Of a stretch of 64,000 nucleotides of DNA, positions 38,494 through 48,387 are shown piece by piece. A program made the translations under genes and the position numbers. The notes under the pieces are model-generated. The model saw only the letters and a program-made list of their open reading frames with translations, ran no database searches and had not been told where the DNA came from. The stretch spans positions 1 to 64,000 of the forward strand of contig NZ_MKKC01000120.1 of the NCBI RefSeq assembly GCF_001942255.1, read 5' to 3'. Each line of letters begins with the position of its first letter. Positions within the stretch are counted from its first letter, which is position 1. The DNA is from Nocardiopsis sp. CNR-923 (lineage in GTDB: Bacteria > Actinomycetota > Actinomycetes > Streptosporangiales > Streptosporangiaceae).

Positions 38494-40412
38494 TCAGTCG
38501 ATCAGGTGCATGATGGAGATCACCGTGCGGTCCTCGCCGGTGCGGTGCGTCAACTGGACCGCGGTCGGCTCCTCCTCCTCGGCGACGATGAACACCAGTT
38601 CGCCTCCGACCGTGGCTCCGGGAGGGACGCCGTCCTCGTCCCACAGACTGACCGTCTCGCTCTCCTCCTGGGTGGGCCGCTGCGCCGAGTAGGGGCCGTC
38701 GCCGCCGCCCGTGACCTGGATGAACTGCTGGTCGAACAGGAAGCTCAGCCGTTCGTCGCTGCGGTTGGTCATCTCCATCCGGACAAAGCAGTAGTCGCCT
38801 CCCTGCACCGGAACGGAACGCGGGCGGTATTCGGCGGGATCCCGGTCGCAGTCCACGCCCAGGACCTCGTACTCGACCATGCCGTCGGCGGAGGGGACCG
38901 GCACGCTCACGGGCGTCCCGGCCCCGGATTCGTCCCCCTTGTCCTCGGGCTGGTTCTCGCCGTCGGCGGGCGCCTGCTCGTCCGGGGCGTCCTGGCCCTG
39001 GTCGGCGTCGGCTCCGGCGTTCGACCAGGGCGCGGTCCCGTTGAGCGTGGACACCACGGCCAGGAGCGCCGCGATGACGATGAGGAGCGCGGCTCCGCCC
39101 ACGGCCAGGCCCACGACGATCCCCCTGCGGCGGCCCGGCGCGGCCGGCTGGTGCGGGGGCGGCGGAACCGGCGGCACGTAGGGCTGCGGACCGGGGCGCG
39201 GGCCCTGCTGGTCGGCGCTCGGCACCATGGGGATCGGCCCGGTGGACGCCGGGTGCGGCTGCGCGGGGCCGGGGGCGGGGCGGTGCGGCGCGCTCTGGCC
39301 GCCCGGCTGGGGCGCGTTCCCCTGGGGCGGGCCCGAGGGATGCGCGGCGGGCCGCCCGAGCGGCGGAGCCTGCGGGCGGGGGAAGTTGCCGGTCTGGTGG
39401 GCCTGGGGCGGCATGGGGGCGGACTGGTAGTGGCCGGGCGGCGGGGGCCGCATGCCCGTCATCGTCTGCTGTGCGCGGCCCATGCCCGGTCGGGGGCCGC
39501 CGGGCGGCACGGGGGGCAGGTTCGGCCGCCACGACTGGTGCAGGGCGTGCGAGACCACGTCGTTCGGGTTGGTGCTGTCCTCACCGCCGGTGAGCTCCAG
39601 GAGCAGGTCCTGGGCGGTGGGGCGGCGGCCCGGCTCCTTGGCCAGGGCGCGCAGGACGAGCCGGTCGAGCGGGCTGTCCAGGTTCCCGATCTGCGGCTCG
39701 GCGAAGAGCACGCGCTTGCCCAGCGTCATCGCGTCGCCGTTGCCGAACGGGTGGGCGCCGTTGCCCGCGAAGGCCACCAGACAGCCCCAGGCGAAGATGT
39801 CCGCCGCGGTGGTGACCTGTTCCTCCAGCAGCTGCTCGGGCGCCATCCAGCCGGGGCTGCCCATGACGATGCCGGTCTGGGTGTGGTTGGTCGCGGTGTT
39901 CATCGCGCGCGCGATGCCGAAGTCGATCACGCGGGGCCCGGAGAGCGACAACAGCACGTTCGCCGGCTTGAGGTCGCGGTGCACGAGCCCGGTGCGGTGG
40001 ATGGCCGCCAGCGCCGCGGCGACGCCCAGGGCGAAGCCGTGCAGGGTCGAGGAGTCCAGCGGCCCGTTCTCGGCGATGTGCTCGGCGAGCGCGGTTCCGG
40101 CGATGTACTCGGTCACCATGTAGGGGCGGTTCTCGAACGTCCCGTGGTCGAGGACCTTGGCGGTGCAGAAGGAGGCGACCTTGCGGGCGTTCTCCATCTC
40201 GTCGCGGAACCGCGCCCGGGTCGCTCGTCGAAGGCGAGCTCGGGGCGGATGACCTTGATCGCTACCTGTTGGTTGCGGTCCGGGGCACTGCCGAGGTAGA
40301 CGGTGCCCATGCCGCCGCTGCCCAGCTTCCCGGACAGCACGTAGGGACCGATGGTGGCCGGATCTCCGGCTGCGAGCGGTTCCAGGTTCTTCGGGAGCTC
40401 ATCCGACGGCAA
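38494..40412 (-). CDS. Membrane serine/threonine protein kinase with extracellular DUF4352-like domain (frameshift near 40222)
   Basis: About 639 residues. PknB-type kinase domain: glycine loop LGSGGMGTVYLG, VAIKV (ATP Lys), HRDLKPANVLL, DFGIARA and GSPGWMAPEQLL. A Pro/Gly/Gln-rich linker of about 150 residues precedes one membrane helix (IVVGLAVGGAALLIVIAALL). The extracellular part (VSVPVPSADGMVEYEVLGVD, FVRMEMTNRSDERLSFLFD) resembles DUF4352 immunoglobulin-like domains. TTG 40412 follows GGAGGGTCGC. One G is lost from a GGGG run. It is divergent from ispE, and the substrates are unknown. Confidence 0.85.
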
Positions 40413-40633
40413 GCGACCCTCCCCGACGGTGTCCAAACTCCGCCTCGCCCCAAGGTAGCGGTGTTTGTGCCCTGATTCCCACCCGCGCGGCGTTTCGGCT
40501 CGTTCGGGGGAGGGGCGGTGGTTGACATGACAGAGGTGACTGATCCCCGCTCGCGGTCCCCGGTTCGCGCCGACGGGTGTGATCCCGTCGGCGACGGGCG
40601 CGAAACACACCGGTTCCCCCGGTGGGGCAGGTG

Positions 40634-40663
40634 TTCACGCAAGGTAGGGGGTTCCTTTACGAT
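40634..40663 (+). promoter_or_regulatory. Candidate ispE promoter
   Basis: TTCACG (40634-40639), 18 bases, TACGAT (40658-40663). The GTG start at 40673 is 10 bases on, suggesting a leaderless transcript. Confidence 0.45.
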
Positions 40664-40672
40664 TGGGGACTC

Positions 40673-41617
40673 GTGACCGTTAGTACCACCGTAACCGTGC
40701 GGGTCCCCGCGAAGGTGAACCTCCAGTTGGCGGTGGGGCCCAGACGTGAGGACGGGTTCCACGCGCTCGTCAACGTGTTCCACGCCGTCTCACTGTTCGA
40801 CGAGGTTACCGTCAAGGAGGCCCCTCCGCGTCAGGAGCCGGGATTCGTGACTCTCTCGGCGTCCGGTGGGACGCGCGTCGACCTGGACGGGGTTCCGCTC
40901 GACGCCACGAATCTCGCCGCGCGCGCGGCCGTCCTGCTCGCGGAGGAGACCGGCAAGGGGTCCCCCGTCGAGATCCATCTGGACAAGCGCATCCCGGTGG
41001 CCGGGGGGATGGCGGGGGGCAGCGCCGACGCGGCCGCGACCCTCGTGGCCTGCGACCGGTTGTGGGGATGCGGACTGCCCGAAACCGACCTTGCGGACCT
41101 GGCCGCACGACTGGGCAGCGACGTCCCCTTCCCCTTGCTGGGCCGAACCGCAGTGGGGACGGGCCGGGGCGAGATCCTGGAGCCCCTCGCGGCCCCCGGA
41201 CGGTACCGGTGGGTGTTCGCGCTCTCCTCGCGCGGGCTGTCGACGGCCCGCGTGTTCGCCGAGTACGACCGGCTGCGGCCGGACGCGCCCGCGCCGCTGC
41301 CCTCGCCCGCGATGCGGGAGGCGCTGGCGGCCGGGGGCGCCGCCGCGCTGGGCGCGGTGCTCACCAACGACCTGGAGCGGGCGGCGCTGTCGCTGCGCCC
41401 GGATGTGGCGGGCGTCCTGGCGGCGGGCCGGGAGGCTGGCGCGATCGGAGCCCTGGTGTCCGGATCCGGGCCGACCTGCGCGTTCCTGGTGGGCGATGAG
41501 GACGACGCGGCCACGCCGGGGGTCGAGGCCGCGGTCGTGCGCGCGGTGGAGGCCGCGGGCGTGGACTCGTGCGTGTCCGCGGGCTCCGGGGACGTCCCCG
41601 GAGCGACCGTGGTATGA
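40673..41617 (+). CDS. ispE: 4-(cytidine 5'-diphospho)-2-C-methyl-D-erythritol kinase
   Basis: About 314 residues of the GHMP kinase family. RVPAKVNLQLAVGPRREDGFH (motif 1), PVAGGMAGGSADAAATLVAC (ATP-binding GHMP loop) and GALVSGSGPTCAFLV (motif 3) are all present. It phosphorylates CDP-methylerythritol in the MEP isoprenoid pathway. GTG 40673 is the natural start (MTVSTTVTVRVPAKVNL). It stands divergent from the kinase gene. Just downstream is a split transketolase, and further on an ABC-F gene usual for this neighbourhood. Confidence 0.94.
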   Translation: MTVSTTVTVRVPAKVNLQLAVGPRREDGFHALVNVFHAVSLFDEVTVKEAPPRQEPGFVTLSASGGTRVDLDGVPLDATNLAARAAVLLAEETGKGSPVEIHLDKRIPVAGGMAGGSADAAATLVACDRLWGCGLPETDLADLAARLGSDVPFPLLGRTAVGTGRGEILEPLAAPGRYRWVFALSSRGLSTARVFAEYDRLRPDAPAPLPSPAMREALAAGGAAALGAVLTNDLERAALSLRPDVAGVLAAGREAGAIGALVSGSGPTCAFLVGDEDDAATPGVEAAVVRAVEAAGVDSCVSAGSGDVPGATVV

Positions 41618-41664
41618 CGCGCGTCACCGCCTGATCGGCCGCCCCGGGTGTCGCTCCGCCCTTG

Positions 41665-41684
41665 ACCTCAACCTTCGTTGAGCT
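41665..41684 (+). promoter_or_regulatory. MerR/SoxR-like operator candidate before transketolase
   Basis: ACCTCAACCTTCGTTGAGCT: CTCAA and TTGAG arms around six bases, overlapping a TTGACC -35-like box at 41662-41667. It is 15 bp before the ATG at 41700. The MerR-family assignment is by pattern only. Confidence 0.35.
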
Positions 41685-41699
41685 TGAACACTGGGTCGC

Positions 41700-42413
41700 A
41701 TGACGACCACAGCCACGCTCTCGCGCTACGCCGACCTGCCCGCGCTCATCGGCCTCATGAAGGGCGACGAGAAGCACAAGGGCGCCGCCAACTCCACCCT
41801 CGACGTCCTGTGGGTCCTCTACGACCGGGTCCTGACCGTCACCCCCGAGACCGCCGAGGATCCCGCCCGCGACCGCTTCCTGCTGTCCAAGGGACACGGA
41901 CCGGTCGCCTACTACGCCGTGCTCGCCGCCAAGGGCTTCCTCGACGTGCCCACCCTGCGCGGCTGGCGGGCGTTCGACTCACCGCTCGGCCACCATCCCG
42001 ACCGCGTGCTCGTCCCCGGTGTGGAGATCGGCAGCGGTTCGCTCGGCCACGGGCTGCCGCTCGCGCTGGGCACGGCGCTCGGGCTGCGCGCGCGCAACGT
42101 CCGGCGGGCCGACGGCCGACCGCCCCGGGTGGTGGTGCTCGTCGGCGACGGAGAACTCGAAGAGGGCAGCAACCACGAGGCGATCGCCGTGGCCGGCCGG
42201 ACACGCCTGGAGTCGCTCACCACGGTGGTCGTCGACAACGCCTCGTCAACCCACGGGTGGCCCGGCGGCATCGGCGCCAGGTTCGAGGCCGAGGGATGGG
42301 TCTCCCGCGAGGTCGACGGGCGCGACCACGACGCCTTGCACACGGCGCTGACCGCACCCCACCCGTTCCGGCCCCTGGCCGTCGTCGTCCGCGTCCGCCC
42401 CGGAAAACGTTAG
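41700..42413 (+). CDS. Transketolase, N-terminal (ThDP pyrophosphate-binding) subunit
   Basis: 237 residues. FLLSKGHGPVAYYAVLAAKG, GSGSLGHGLPLALGTALGLR and the ThDP motif VGDGELEEGSNHEAI ... VVVDNASS are intact. Many bacteria split transketolase into two co-transcribed genes, as here: the C-terminal subunit starts 11 bases after this stop. Two-carbon ketol transfer between sugar phosphates in the pentose phosphate pathway is the expected reaction, though split forms may serve special pathways. ATG 41700 lacks a good ribosome binding site and may be leaderless. Conserved His residues in SKGHG and LGHG are present. Confidence 0.87.
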   Translation: MTTTATLSRYADLPALIGLMKGDEKHKGAANSTLDVLWVLYDRVLTVTPETAEDPARDRFLLSKGHGPVAYYAVLAAKGFLDVPTLRGWRAFDSPLGHHPDRVLVPGVEIGSGSLGHGLPLALGTALGLRARNVRRADGRPPRVVVLVGDGELEEGSNHEAIAVAGRTRLESLTTVVVDNASSTHGWPGGIGARFEAEGWVSREVDGRDHDALHTALTAPHPFRPLAVVVRVRPGKR

Positions 42414-42423
42414 GAGCACGGCC

Positions 42424-43321
42424 ATGCGAGAGGCCCTCGTCACGACCGTCAACGCCGCCCTCGACGACGACCCGCGCACGGCCCTGGTCCTCGCCGAAAT
42501 CTCCGCCAGGCACTTCGGGCGGGCCGCAGCCCGGCATCCGGGCCGCGTGATCACGTCGGCATCCGCGAACAGGCCATGATCGGCGTGGCGGGCGGGCTCG
42601 CCCTCACCGGCATGCGCCCGATCGTGCACAGCTACGCGCCCTTCCTCGTCGAGCGGCCGTTCGAGCAGATCAAGCTGGATTTCGGACACCAGGACACGGG
42701 TGCCGTCCTGGTGAGCATCGGCGGGTCCTACGATGCGGCCGTCGAGGGCCGCACCCACCAGCGCCCGGGGACGTCGCGCTCCTGGACACCCTGCCCGGGT
42801 GGACCGTGTACGTGCCGGGCCACCCCGACGAGGTCCGCGACGCGCTCGCCGCCGCCATCCCCGGGGACCACCGGGTGTACGTGCGGCTGTCCGGGACGGG
42901 CAACCGGGCGGCGCGGCCGGTGTCGGACCGGCTTGAGGTCGTGCGCAGGGGGTCCGGCCGTGCGGCGGGCGTGGTGGTGGCGGTGGGGCCGATGCTCGAC
43001 CGCGTCCTTGAGGCCACCGCCGACCTCGACGTCACGGTCGCCTACGCCGCCGCCGTGCGCCCCTTCGACCGTCAGGGGCTGAGCACCCTCGTCGCTGCGT
43101 CGGGCAACGCCGACGTCCTGGTGGTCGAGCCCTACCTACGGGGCACGTCCGCCCACGAGGTCGCCGCGGCCCTCGTCGACCGCCGCCACCGCCAGCTGGG
43201 GCTGGGCGTCGCGCGGGACACGGAGGTGCGCGCCTACGGCACCCCGGCGGAGCACGCGCGAGCCCACGGGCTCGACGCGCGGGGGATCGCCGGGGCCGCG
43301 CGGGAGTTCTTCCTCGTCTGA
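42424..43321 (+). CDS. Transketolase, C-terminal (pyrimidine-binding) subunit (frameshifts near 42550 and 42766)
   Basis: About 300 residues after correction. [12 protein letters not shown], the catalytic-Glu block [37 protein letters not shown] and [14 protein letters not shown] are typical of the Pyr domain, and the rest is the transketolase C-terminal domain ([20 protein letters not shown]). One A is lost in ATCAACGTC and one G in GGCGCC (THQAPGDVAL). ATG 42424 follows GGAGCACGGCC. It should work only with the preceding subunit. Confidence 0.85.
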
Positions 43322-43446
43322 GCCAGGGCCCCGGGGCCCGCGTGGTGCGCCCCGGGGCCCGCCCTTTGCCCGATCGGGCGTTTGGCGGCCACACGGCCCG
43401 GGGGATGCCTCCCACGGGACGACGGCGGGTGAGCGGGGAGGCCGCG

Positions 43447-44403
43447 ATGGACGCTCCCAGGGCGGAACTGCGTACCGTGGCGGGCGAGTCGGAGCTCCGG
43501 TTCGAGCGGCGCCTCGCGCACCCCGTCCCGAAGGTGTGGCGGTCGATCACCGACCCGATCGAGCTCGAACACTGGTTCCCCGTCTTGGTGGAGGCCGACC
43601 TCCGGGTGGGTGGGTACGTCCGCTTCACCTTCCTCGACGCCCCCGAGGCCGCCGGTGGGGGCGGCGAGGGCGAGGTCACCGAGTACGATCCGCCGCGCGT
43701 GTTCGGCTTCCGCTGGGGCGGGGACGAGCTCAGGTTCGAGCTGGGCCCCGACGGCCCCGGGTCCCTGCTCGTGTTCACCCAGGGCTTGGGCGGCGGCGCA
43801 TTGGGCCGCCTCGGCGCCGCCCGCGACGCGCACGGGTGGGACGTGTGCCTGGCGGCACTGGAGGCCCGGCTGGCGCGCAGGCACTTCGAGGAGCCCCAGG
43901 ACCACCTGGGGTCCGTGGAGCGCTACGTGGACGCGTTCGGGCTCGGCGAGGGGGAGGTCGAGTCGGCCGACGAGGGCCTCGCCGTGCGGTTCGCACGCGA
44001 CCTCCTGTGGCGGTCGCTCGACTCGGTCTGGGAGGTCGCCACCGGGGGAGACGAACCCCGTGTCGGCGCGGCGCCGCCGACCCGCCTCACCAACGGGTAC
44101 GTCCCCACGGGCCTGGTCACCGGCTGCGCGCCGCCCCGCGCGTTGGAGTACGCGTGGCTGTACGAGGGGGAACTGGCGGGCACGGTGCTGTGGGAGTTCG
44201 CGCACGAACCGGAGCTGGGCACGCGCGTCGAGCTGACCCAGACCGTGCCGGACGGCCTGTCCGGACTGCTGCCCGTGATGCTGGCCGCCTGGCAGACCCA
44301 CCTGGAGCTGTTCTTCGCGGCGGTCAACGGCGACGAGCGCCGACCGTGGCCGAGGGACCGCACCGAGGAACTGCGGCGGCGCTACGACGAACGCCTCACC
44401 TGA
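43447..44403 (+). CDS. Tandem SRPBCC (AHSA1-type) domain protein
   Basis: 318 residues. Two START/SRPBCC folds in series: first, LRFERRLAHPVPKVWRSITD ... HWFPVLVEADLRVGGYVRFT with W-containing AHSA1 features; second, YVPTGLVTGCAPPRALEYAW ... GTRVELTQTVPDG. The fold binds hydrophobic ligands; no partner regulator (often ArsR-type) is adjacent. ATG 43447 is used because GGGGAGG lies 6 bases before it. Function is unassigned. Confidence 0.75.
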   Translation: MDAPRAELRTVAGESELRFERRLAHPVPKVWRSITDPIELEHWFPVLVEADLRVGGYVRFTFLDAPEAAGGGGEGEVTEYDPPRVFGFRWGGDELRFELGPDGPGSLLVFTQGLGGGALGRLGAARDAHGWDVCLAALEARLARRHFEEPQDHLGSVERYVDAFGLGEGEVESADEGLAVRFARDLLWRSLDSVWEVATGGDEPRVGAAPPTRLTNGYVPTGLVTGCAPPRALEYAWLYEGELAGTVLWEFAHEPELGTRVELTQTVPDGLSGLLPVMLAAWQTHLELFFAAVNGDERRPWPRDRTEELRRRYDERLT

Positions 44404-44628
44404 CCGGCGGCGGTCCGCGCACCGAGCGCGGGCGGTGCCGCTCCCCCTCCGACCGAACGCGGCGGTCCCGTCGGGAGGGCATCATGGAGGTGATGTGCAG
44501 GGACACACTACAGGACAAGGCTTCTAGCGAAGCGGAACCCCTCTCGCGTGTTCAGGGACAAGGGGAAGGCGACTCCCCGACTCAAGGACGGATGCCAGGG
44601 AGCCGCCGTTTCCCTCTCCCCCGGCTTT
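44404..44628. other. Intergenic region, odd composition
   Basis: 225 bp with no credible gene. From about 44490 the sequence becomes rich in ACAGGACA- and AGGGACA-like words and less G/C-biased, as in 45063-45440 on the other side of the pentapeptide remnant. Confidence 0.35.
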
Positions 44629-45062
44629 TCAGACCTCGGACACCTTGAGTCCTAGATCCTTGGCGAAAGCGTCGAACAGTTGCGGGAGTGGTTCGGGGCC
44701 ACGTGTGCCCCCTTGAGAGATGAGACACCGATGATTCCGGAGACCTCACATTCCCGGATGTCCGTTCCCGCCATCTTGACGGAATCGAACTCAACGCCAC
44801 TGAGCGAGCAGTCATCGAACACGGTGGAACCCAGATCTCCACCCGTGAAGATCGCTTCTCGGAACCGACAGTTCACGAAGGCAACGCTTCCCTTCACCCG
44901 AAGCCTGTTCAGGGTGGCATAGTCGAACTGGCATCCCTGAAACAGCACATCCGAGAGGGTCACGTTTTCCATCGTGAGCCCCATCATCCGGGAGTCAGCG
45001 AGAACCAGCGACAGGACAGCGTGAGCACGTGTCGAGTGCACAGGGACAGCAGAGCAGCGCAC
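44629..45062 (-). pseudogene. Pentapeptide-repeat protein, N-terminally truncated, frameshift near 44690
   Basis: The readable part shows typical A(D/N)LXX-like repeats: TLSDVLFQGCQFDYATLNRL, FVNCRFREAIFTGGDLGSTV, DCSLSGVEFDSVKMAGTDIR. The true C-terminus (PEPLPQLFDAFAKDLGLKVSEV, in part, ending at 44629) is in another frame after a lost C in CCCC. The N-terminal half expected for this family is missing; the first residues (RCSAVPVHSTRAHAVLSLV) look like non-coding sequence read by chance. It is probably a gene remnant, and nearby DNA has unusual composition. Confidence 0.55.
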
Positions 45063-45440
45063 ACAGGGCGCGCTGTACGCACAGGGGCCTTACTGAGGGG
45101 CCTTGCTGGCAACACGTCCTGTTGTCACGCCTGAGAGGTCCTGAGAGTCACAGTGAGGGCCTGACAGTGAGGGGGCCTTGCCCAGGGGTGCTGTTGGGGG
45201 TCTTGTGAGGCATGGCACAGGCCCCGCCCCGGGGTTCGGGACAGGGCCTATGGTGGGTCTTTGGGTGGTTGCAAGGGTGCCCCGAGAACCGGGGGAGAGG
45301 TCAGCACCGTGTCAGCACATGACCCCCAGCCAACCGTGGAGAACGAGGTTCAACCCTTGCCCCCTCAGGTAGTGTTTTCGCAGGACAGAGAGGAAGTTTG
45401 ACCAGGTGAACACCAATGTGCTACGGGCGGGCGGCCGTTG
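45063..45440. other. Gene-free patch with short repeated words
   Basis: 378 bp without a plausible coding frame. The words GGGGCCTT, CCTGAGAG and CAGTGAGGG recur several times between about 45085 and 45185. It may be the edge of a lost mobile element. The last 60 bp probably hold the ABC-F promoter (TTGACC near 45398). Confidence 0.4.
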
Positions 45441-47210
45441 ATGAATCTGGTCAATCTTCAGGACGTGTCCCTGGCCTACGGGCCGCTCGTACTCCTCGAC
45501 AAGGTGTCGCTGGGCGTGGACGAGGGCGAGCGCATCGGCGTCGTCGGCCGCAACGGCGGCGGTAAGTCCACGCTCATCTCGGTGCTCTCCGGACGCACCG
45601 ACCCCGACTCAGGCCGGGTCGTGCACAACCGCGGCCTGCGAATCGGGTTCCTCCACCAGCGGGATGACTTCCCCGACACCACAGTCGGCGCCTTCGTGCT
45701 GGGCGACCGGGCCGAGCACGAGTGGGCCGGTGACGCCCGCGTCCGCGACATCCTGCGCGGCCTCCTCGGCGGCTGGGACCTGGACGCCGACATGTCCGGG
45801 CTGTCCGGCGGCGAGCGCCGTCGCTCCGCCCTGGCGCGGTTGCTCGTGGGCGACCACGACCTGATCGTCCTCGACGAACCCACCAACCACCTGGACATCG
45901 AGGGCATCGCCTGGCTCGCCCAGCACCTGAACGGCCGTCCCGAGTCGCTCGTGGTCGTCACCCACGACCGCTGGTTCCTCGACGCCGTCACCACCCGCAC
46001 GTGGGAGGTCGGGCGCGGCGCGGTCGAGCGGTACGAGGGCGGGTACGCCGCCTACGTCCTGGCCAAGGCCGAACGGGAGCGCATGGCCGCGGTGGCCGAG
46101 GAGCGCCGCCAGAACCTCATGCGCAAGGAGCTGGCCTGGCTGCGCCGGGGCGCGCCCGCGCGCACCTCCAAGCCCAAGTTCCGCATCGAGGCCGCCAACC
46201 AGCTCATCGCCGACGTCCCACCGGTCCGGGACACGGTCGAACTCGTCCGGTTCGCCAGCTCGCGCCTGGGCAAGACCGTCGTCGACCTCAAGGACGTGTC
46301 GGCCGCCGTGCCCGACCGCGTCCTCCTGGACCGCCTGACCTGGCAGCTCGGCCCCGGCGACCGGGTCGGCCTGGTCGGCGTCAACGGCGCGGGCAAGTCC
46401 ACCCTGCTCCGCATCCTGGGCGGCGAGCGCGCTCCCGACTCCGGTTCGGTGCGCACCGGCAAGACCGTCCGGCTCGCCCACCTGTCGCAGAACATCACCG
46501 AACTCGACCCCGACGCGCGTCCGCTCCAGACCGTCATGGACGTGCGCGAACACGTCACCATCGGCAGGCGCGACTACACCGCGAGCCAGATGCTGGAGCG
46601 CTTCGGGTTCCGCGGCGAACGCCAGTGGACGCCGATCGGCGACCTGTCCGGCGGTGAGCGCCGCCGCCTCCAGCTGCTGCGTCTGCTCATGGACGAGCCC
46701 AACGTCCTCCTGCTGGACGAGCCCACCAACGACCTGGACATCGAGACCCTCACCGAACTGGAGGACCTCCTCGACGGCTGGCCCGGGTCGCTGGTGCTGG
46801 TCAGCCACGACCGGTACTTCCTTGAGCGGATCACCGACCGCGTGCTCGCCCTCATGGGCGACGGCACCCTGGCCTTCCTGCCCGGCGGCGTCGACGAGTA
46901 CCTGGAGCGCCGCGCCGCCACGGCGAAGCCGCCCTCGGTCCCGGCCGGATCCGCCGGGGCCGCCGCCCCCAGGGAGGAGCCCGCGGTGTCCGCGGCCGAG
47001 CGGCGCGCCGCCCAGAAGGAGATGCAGCGGGTCGAGCGGCGGATGGACCGCGTCGCCAGGCGCGAGGCCGAGCTGCACGAGCTCATGGCCGCCGCCGCGG
47101 AGGACTACACCCGGCTGGCCGAGCTGGACGCCGAGGCCAAGGCCCTGGCGGCCGAGCGCGACGAACTGGAGGAGGTCTGGCTGGCCCAGGCCGAACTGGT
47201 CGGGGGCTAG
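45441..47210 (+). CDS. ABC-F family ATPase (translation factor type)
   Basis: 589 residues. Two ABC modules without membrane domains: Walker A VGRNGGGKSTLISVL and VGVNGAGKSTLLRIL; signatures LSGGERRRSALARLL and LSGGERRRLQLLRLL; Walker B LIVLDEPTNHLDIEG and VLLLDEPTNDLDIET. The linker (about residues 200-290) and a C-terminal coiled coil (ERRMDRVARREAELHELMAA) fit the ribosome-associated Uup/EttA-like group. It probably acts on stalled ribosomes. ATG 45441 lies directly after an in-frame TTG (45438). Located after ispE as commonly in actinobacteria. Confidence 0.92.
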   Translation: MNLVNLQDVSLAYGPLVLLDKVSLGVDEGERIGVVGRNGGGKSTLISVLSGRTDPDSGRVVHNRGLRIGFLHQRDDFPDTTVGAFVLGDRAEHEWAGDARVRDILRGLLGGWDLDADMSGLSGGERRRSALARLLVGDHDLIVLDEPTNHLDIEGIAWLAQHLNGRPESLVVVTHDRWFLDAVTTRTWEVGRGAVERYEGGYAAYVLAKAERERMAAVAEERRQNLMRKELAWLRRGAPARTSKPKFRIEAANQLIADVPPVRDTVELVRFASSRLGKTVVDLKDVSAAVPDRVLLDRLTWQLGPGDRVGLVGVNGAGKSTLLRILGGERAPDSGSVRTGKTVRLAHLSQNITELDPDARPLQTVMDVREHVTIGRRDYTASQMLERFGFRGERQWTPIGDLSGGERRRLQLLRLLMDEPNVLLLDEPTNDLDIETLTELEDLLDGWPGSLVLVSHDRYFLERITDRVLALMGDGTLAFLPGGVDEYLERRAATAKPPSVPAGSAGAAAPREEPAVSAAERRAAQKEMQRVERRMDRVARREAELHELMAAAAEDYTRLAELDAEAKALAAERDELEEVWLAQAELVGG

Positions 47211-47304
47211 GGTGTGCCGCGGATGCCGCTCGGCGGGGTATGTGTCCGCGGAACACTCCTGGGGTCGCGCACGCGGTGCGGCACCGCGCGGACCGGCGCT
47301 CAGA

Positions 47305-47330
47305 GGGGCGGGGCGGCGGCGCCCCGCCCC
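47305..47330. terminator. Bidirectional hairpin after the ABC-F gene
   Basis: A perfect 10-bp stem GGGGCGGGGC (47305-47314) with GCCCCGCCCC (47321-47330), between convergent genes. Confidence 0.75.
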
Positions 47331-47334
47331 GGGG

Positions 47335-48306
47335 TCACCCGACCAGCTCCTCGAAGGCGGTGGCGATCTCCTGGGCTCCCGCCCTGTTGGTGTGGATGTC
47401 CGGCCCGCGGTCGACGTCGCACATCCAGGTCAGGTCGCAGATCCGCTGCACGTTGGTCGGCATGCCGGTCGTGCTGTCGGCCGGGACGTTGAAGTCCGCG
47501 GAGGCGAAGGCCCCCTCGACGTCGGCGACCTCGACGCCGGCGTCGGCGTAGGAGTCGCGCAGGGACGCGTTCATCCGCTCCAGGACGCCGGTGGCGTACC
47601 CGACCAGGCCGTCGTCCGGGGCGGCGGCGGTTCCGTCGCCGTCGGCGCCCGCCCCCTCACCGGCGCCCGCCTCCTCCGGCGACGGCGACTCCTCGGCGTC
47701 ATCCTCTCCTGCGTCCTCCAGGAGCAGGGCGGCGAGGAACGGGTTGTAGTAGGTCATCGCGATGATCGGGGTGTCCGGTCCCGCCGCCGTGCGCAGACGG
47801 TCGGCGATCTCGGGCACCTCCGTCCCGATCCGCTCCAGCCCGTCGTCCACGCACGCGGTGTCGATGGCGGGACCGTCCGGGTTCTCCAGGCCGCTCACGC
47901 AGCCGGTGAAGTTGTTGCCCCCGATGGTGACGGTGACCAGCTCGACGCGCCCCTGGTGCTCGGCGAGGAACTCCTCCGCGGCCTCCAGTTGGGACCGGCC
48001 CTCATACCGTTGGTCGCAACGGGGCACGCCGCCCTCGACGAACGTCGTGGTGTCCTCGCCGCCGCAGCCCAACCGCTCGTGGACGAGTGTCGAGTCCGCG
48101 TCGTACAGCCCCCGGTACAGCATGTCGGTGTAGCCGTCGGCGGTCTCCCCGGGAACACCGTTCTCGTCGGGCTGCACCCCCACGGTCAGGGAGTCGCCCA
48201 AGGACAGGTAGTAACGCTGCTCGATGTCCGTACCCTCGTCCCCGCCGCCGCAGCCCGTGGCGACCACGGCCGCGGCGGCCGTGGCCGCGATCCAGCGGAA
48301 TCTCAC
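47335..48306 (-). CDS. SGNH/GDSL-type esterase lipoprotein
   Basis: About 323 residues. Lipoprotein signal WIAATAAAAVVATGCGGG with lipobox ATGC. Block I LSLGDSLTVGVQ has the nucleophile Ser, block III VTIGGNNFTGC, and block V DIHTNRAGAQEIA gives the Asp-His pair. A Glu/Gly/Ala/Asp-rich insertion (DAGEDDAEESPSPEEAGAGE) sits around residue 210. It is an extracytoplasmic ester hydrolase of unknown substrate. GTG 48306 is preferred over ATG 48324 because GGAGAG lies just before it. Confidence 0.85.
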   Translation of the reverse strand: MRFRWIAATAAAAVVATGCGGGDEGTDIEQRYYLSLGDSLTVGVQPDENGVPGETADGYTDMLYRGLYDADSTLVHERLGCGGEDTTTFVEGGVPRCDQRYEGRSQLEAAEEFLAEHQGRVELVTVTIGGNNFTGCVSGLENPDGPAIDTACVDDGLERIGTEVPEIADRLRTAAGPDTPIIAMTYYNPFLAALLLEDAGEDDAEESPSPEEAGAGEGAGADGDGTAAAPDDGLVGYATGVLERMNASLRDSYADAGVEVADVEGAFASADFNVPADSTTGMPTNVQRICDLTWMCDVDRGPDIHTNRAGAQEIATAFEELVG

Positions 48307-48387
48307 TGTTGCTCTCCAACCCATGCCTGGAATGTGGTTCGCGCCCAGACAGCGGTTTCCCGATGAGAGACGGATACCGCAGGGTAA

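Noticed and set aside
47242-47256. GTGTCCGCGGAACAC near-palindrome after the ABC-F gene
   Set aside because: It sits between a stop codon and a terminator with no promoter nearby; a chance G/C palindrome is as likely as an operator.
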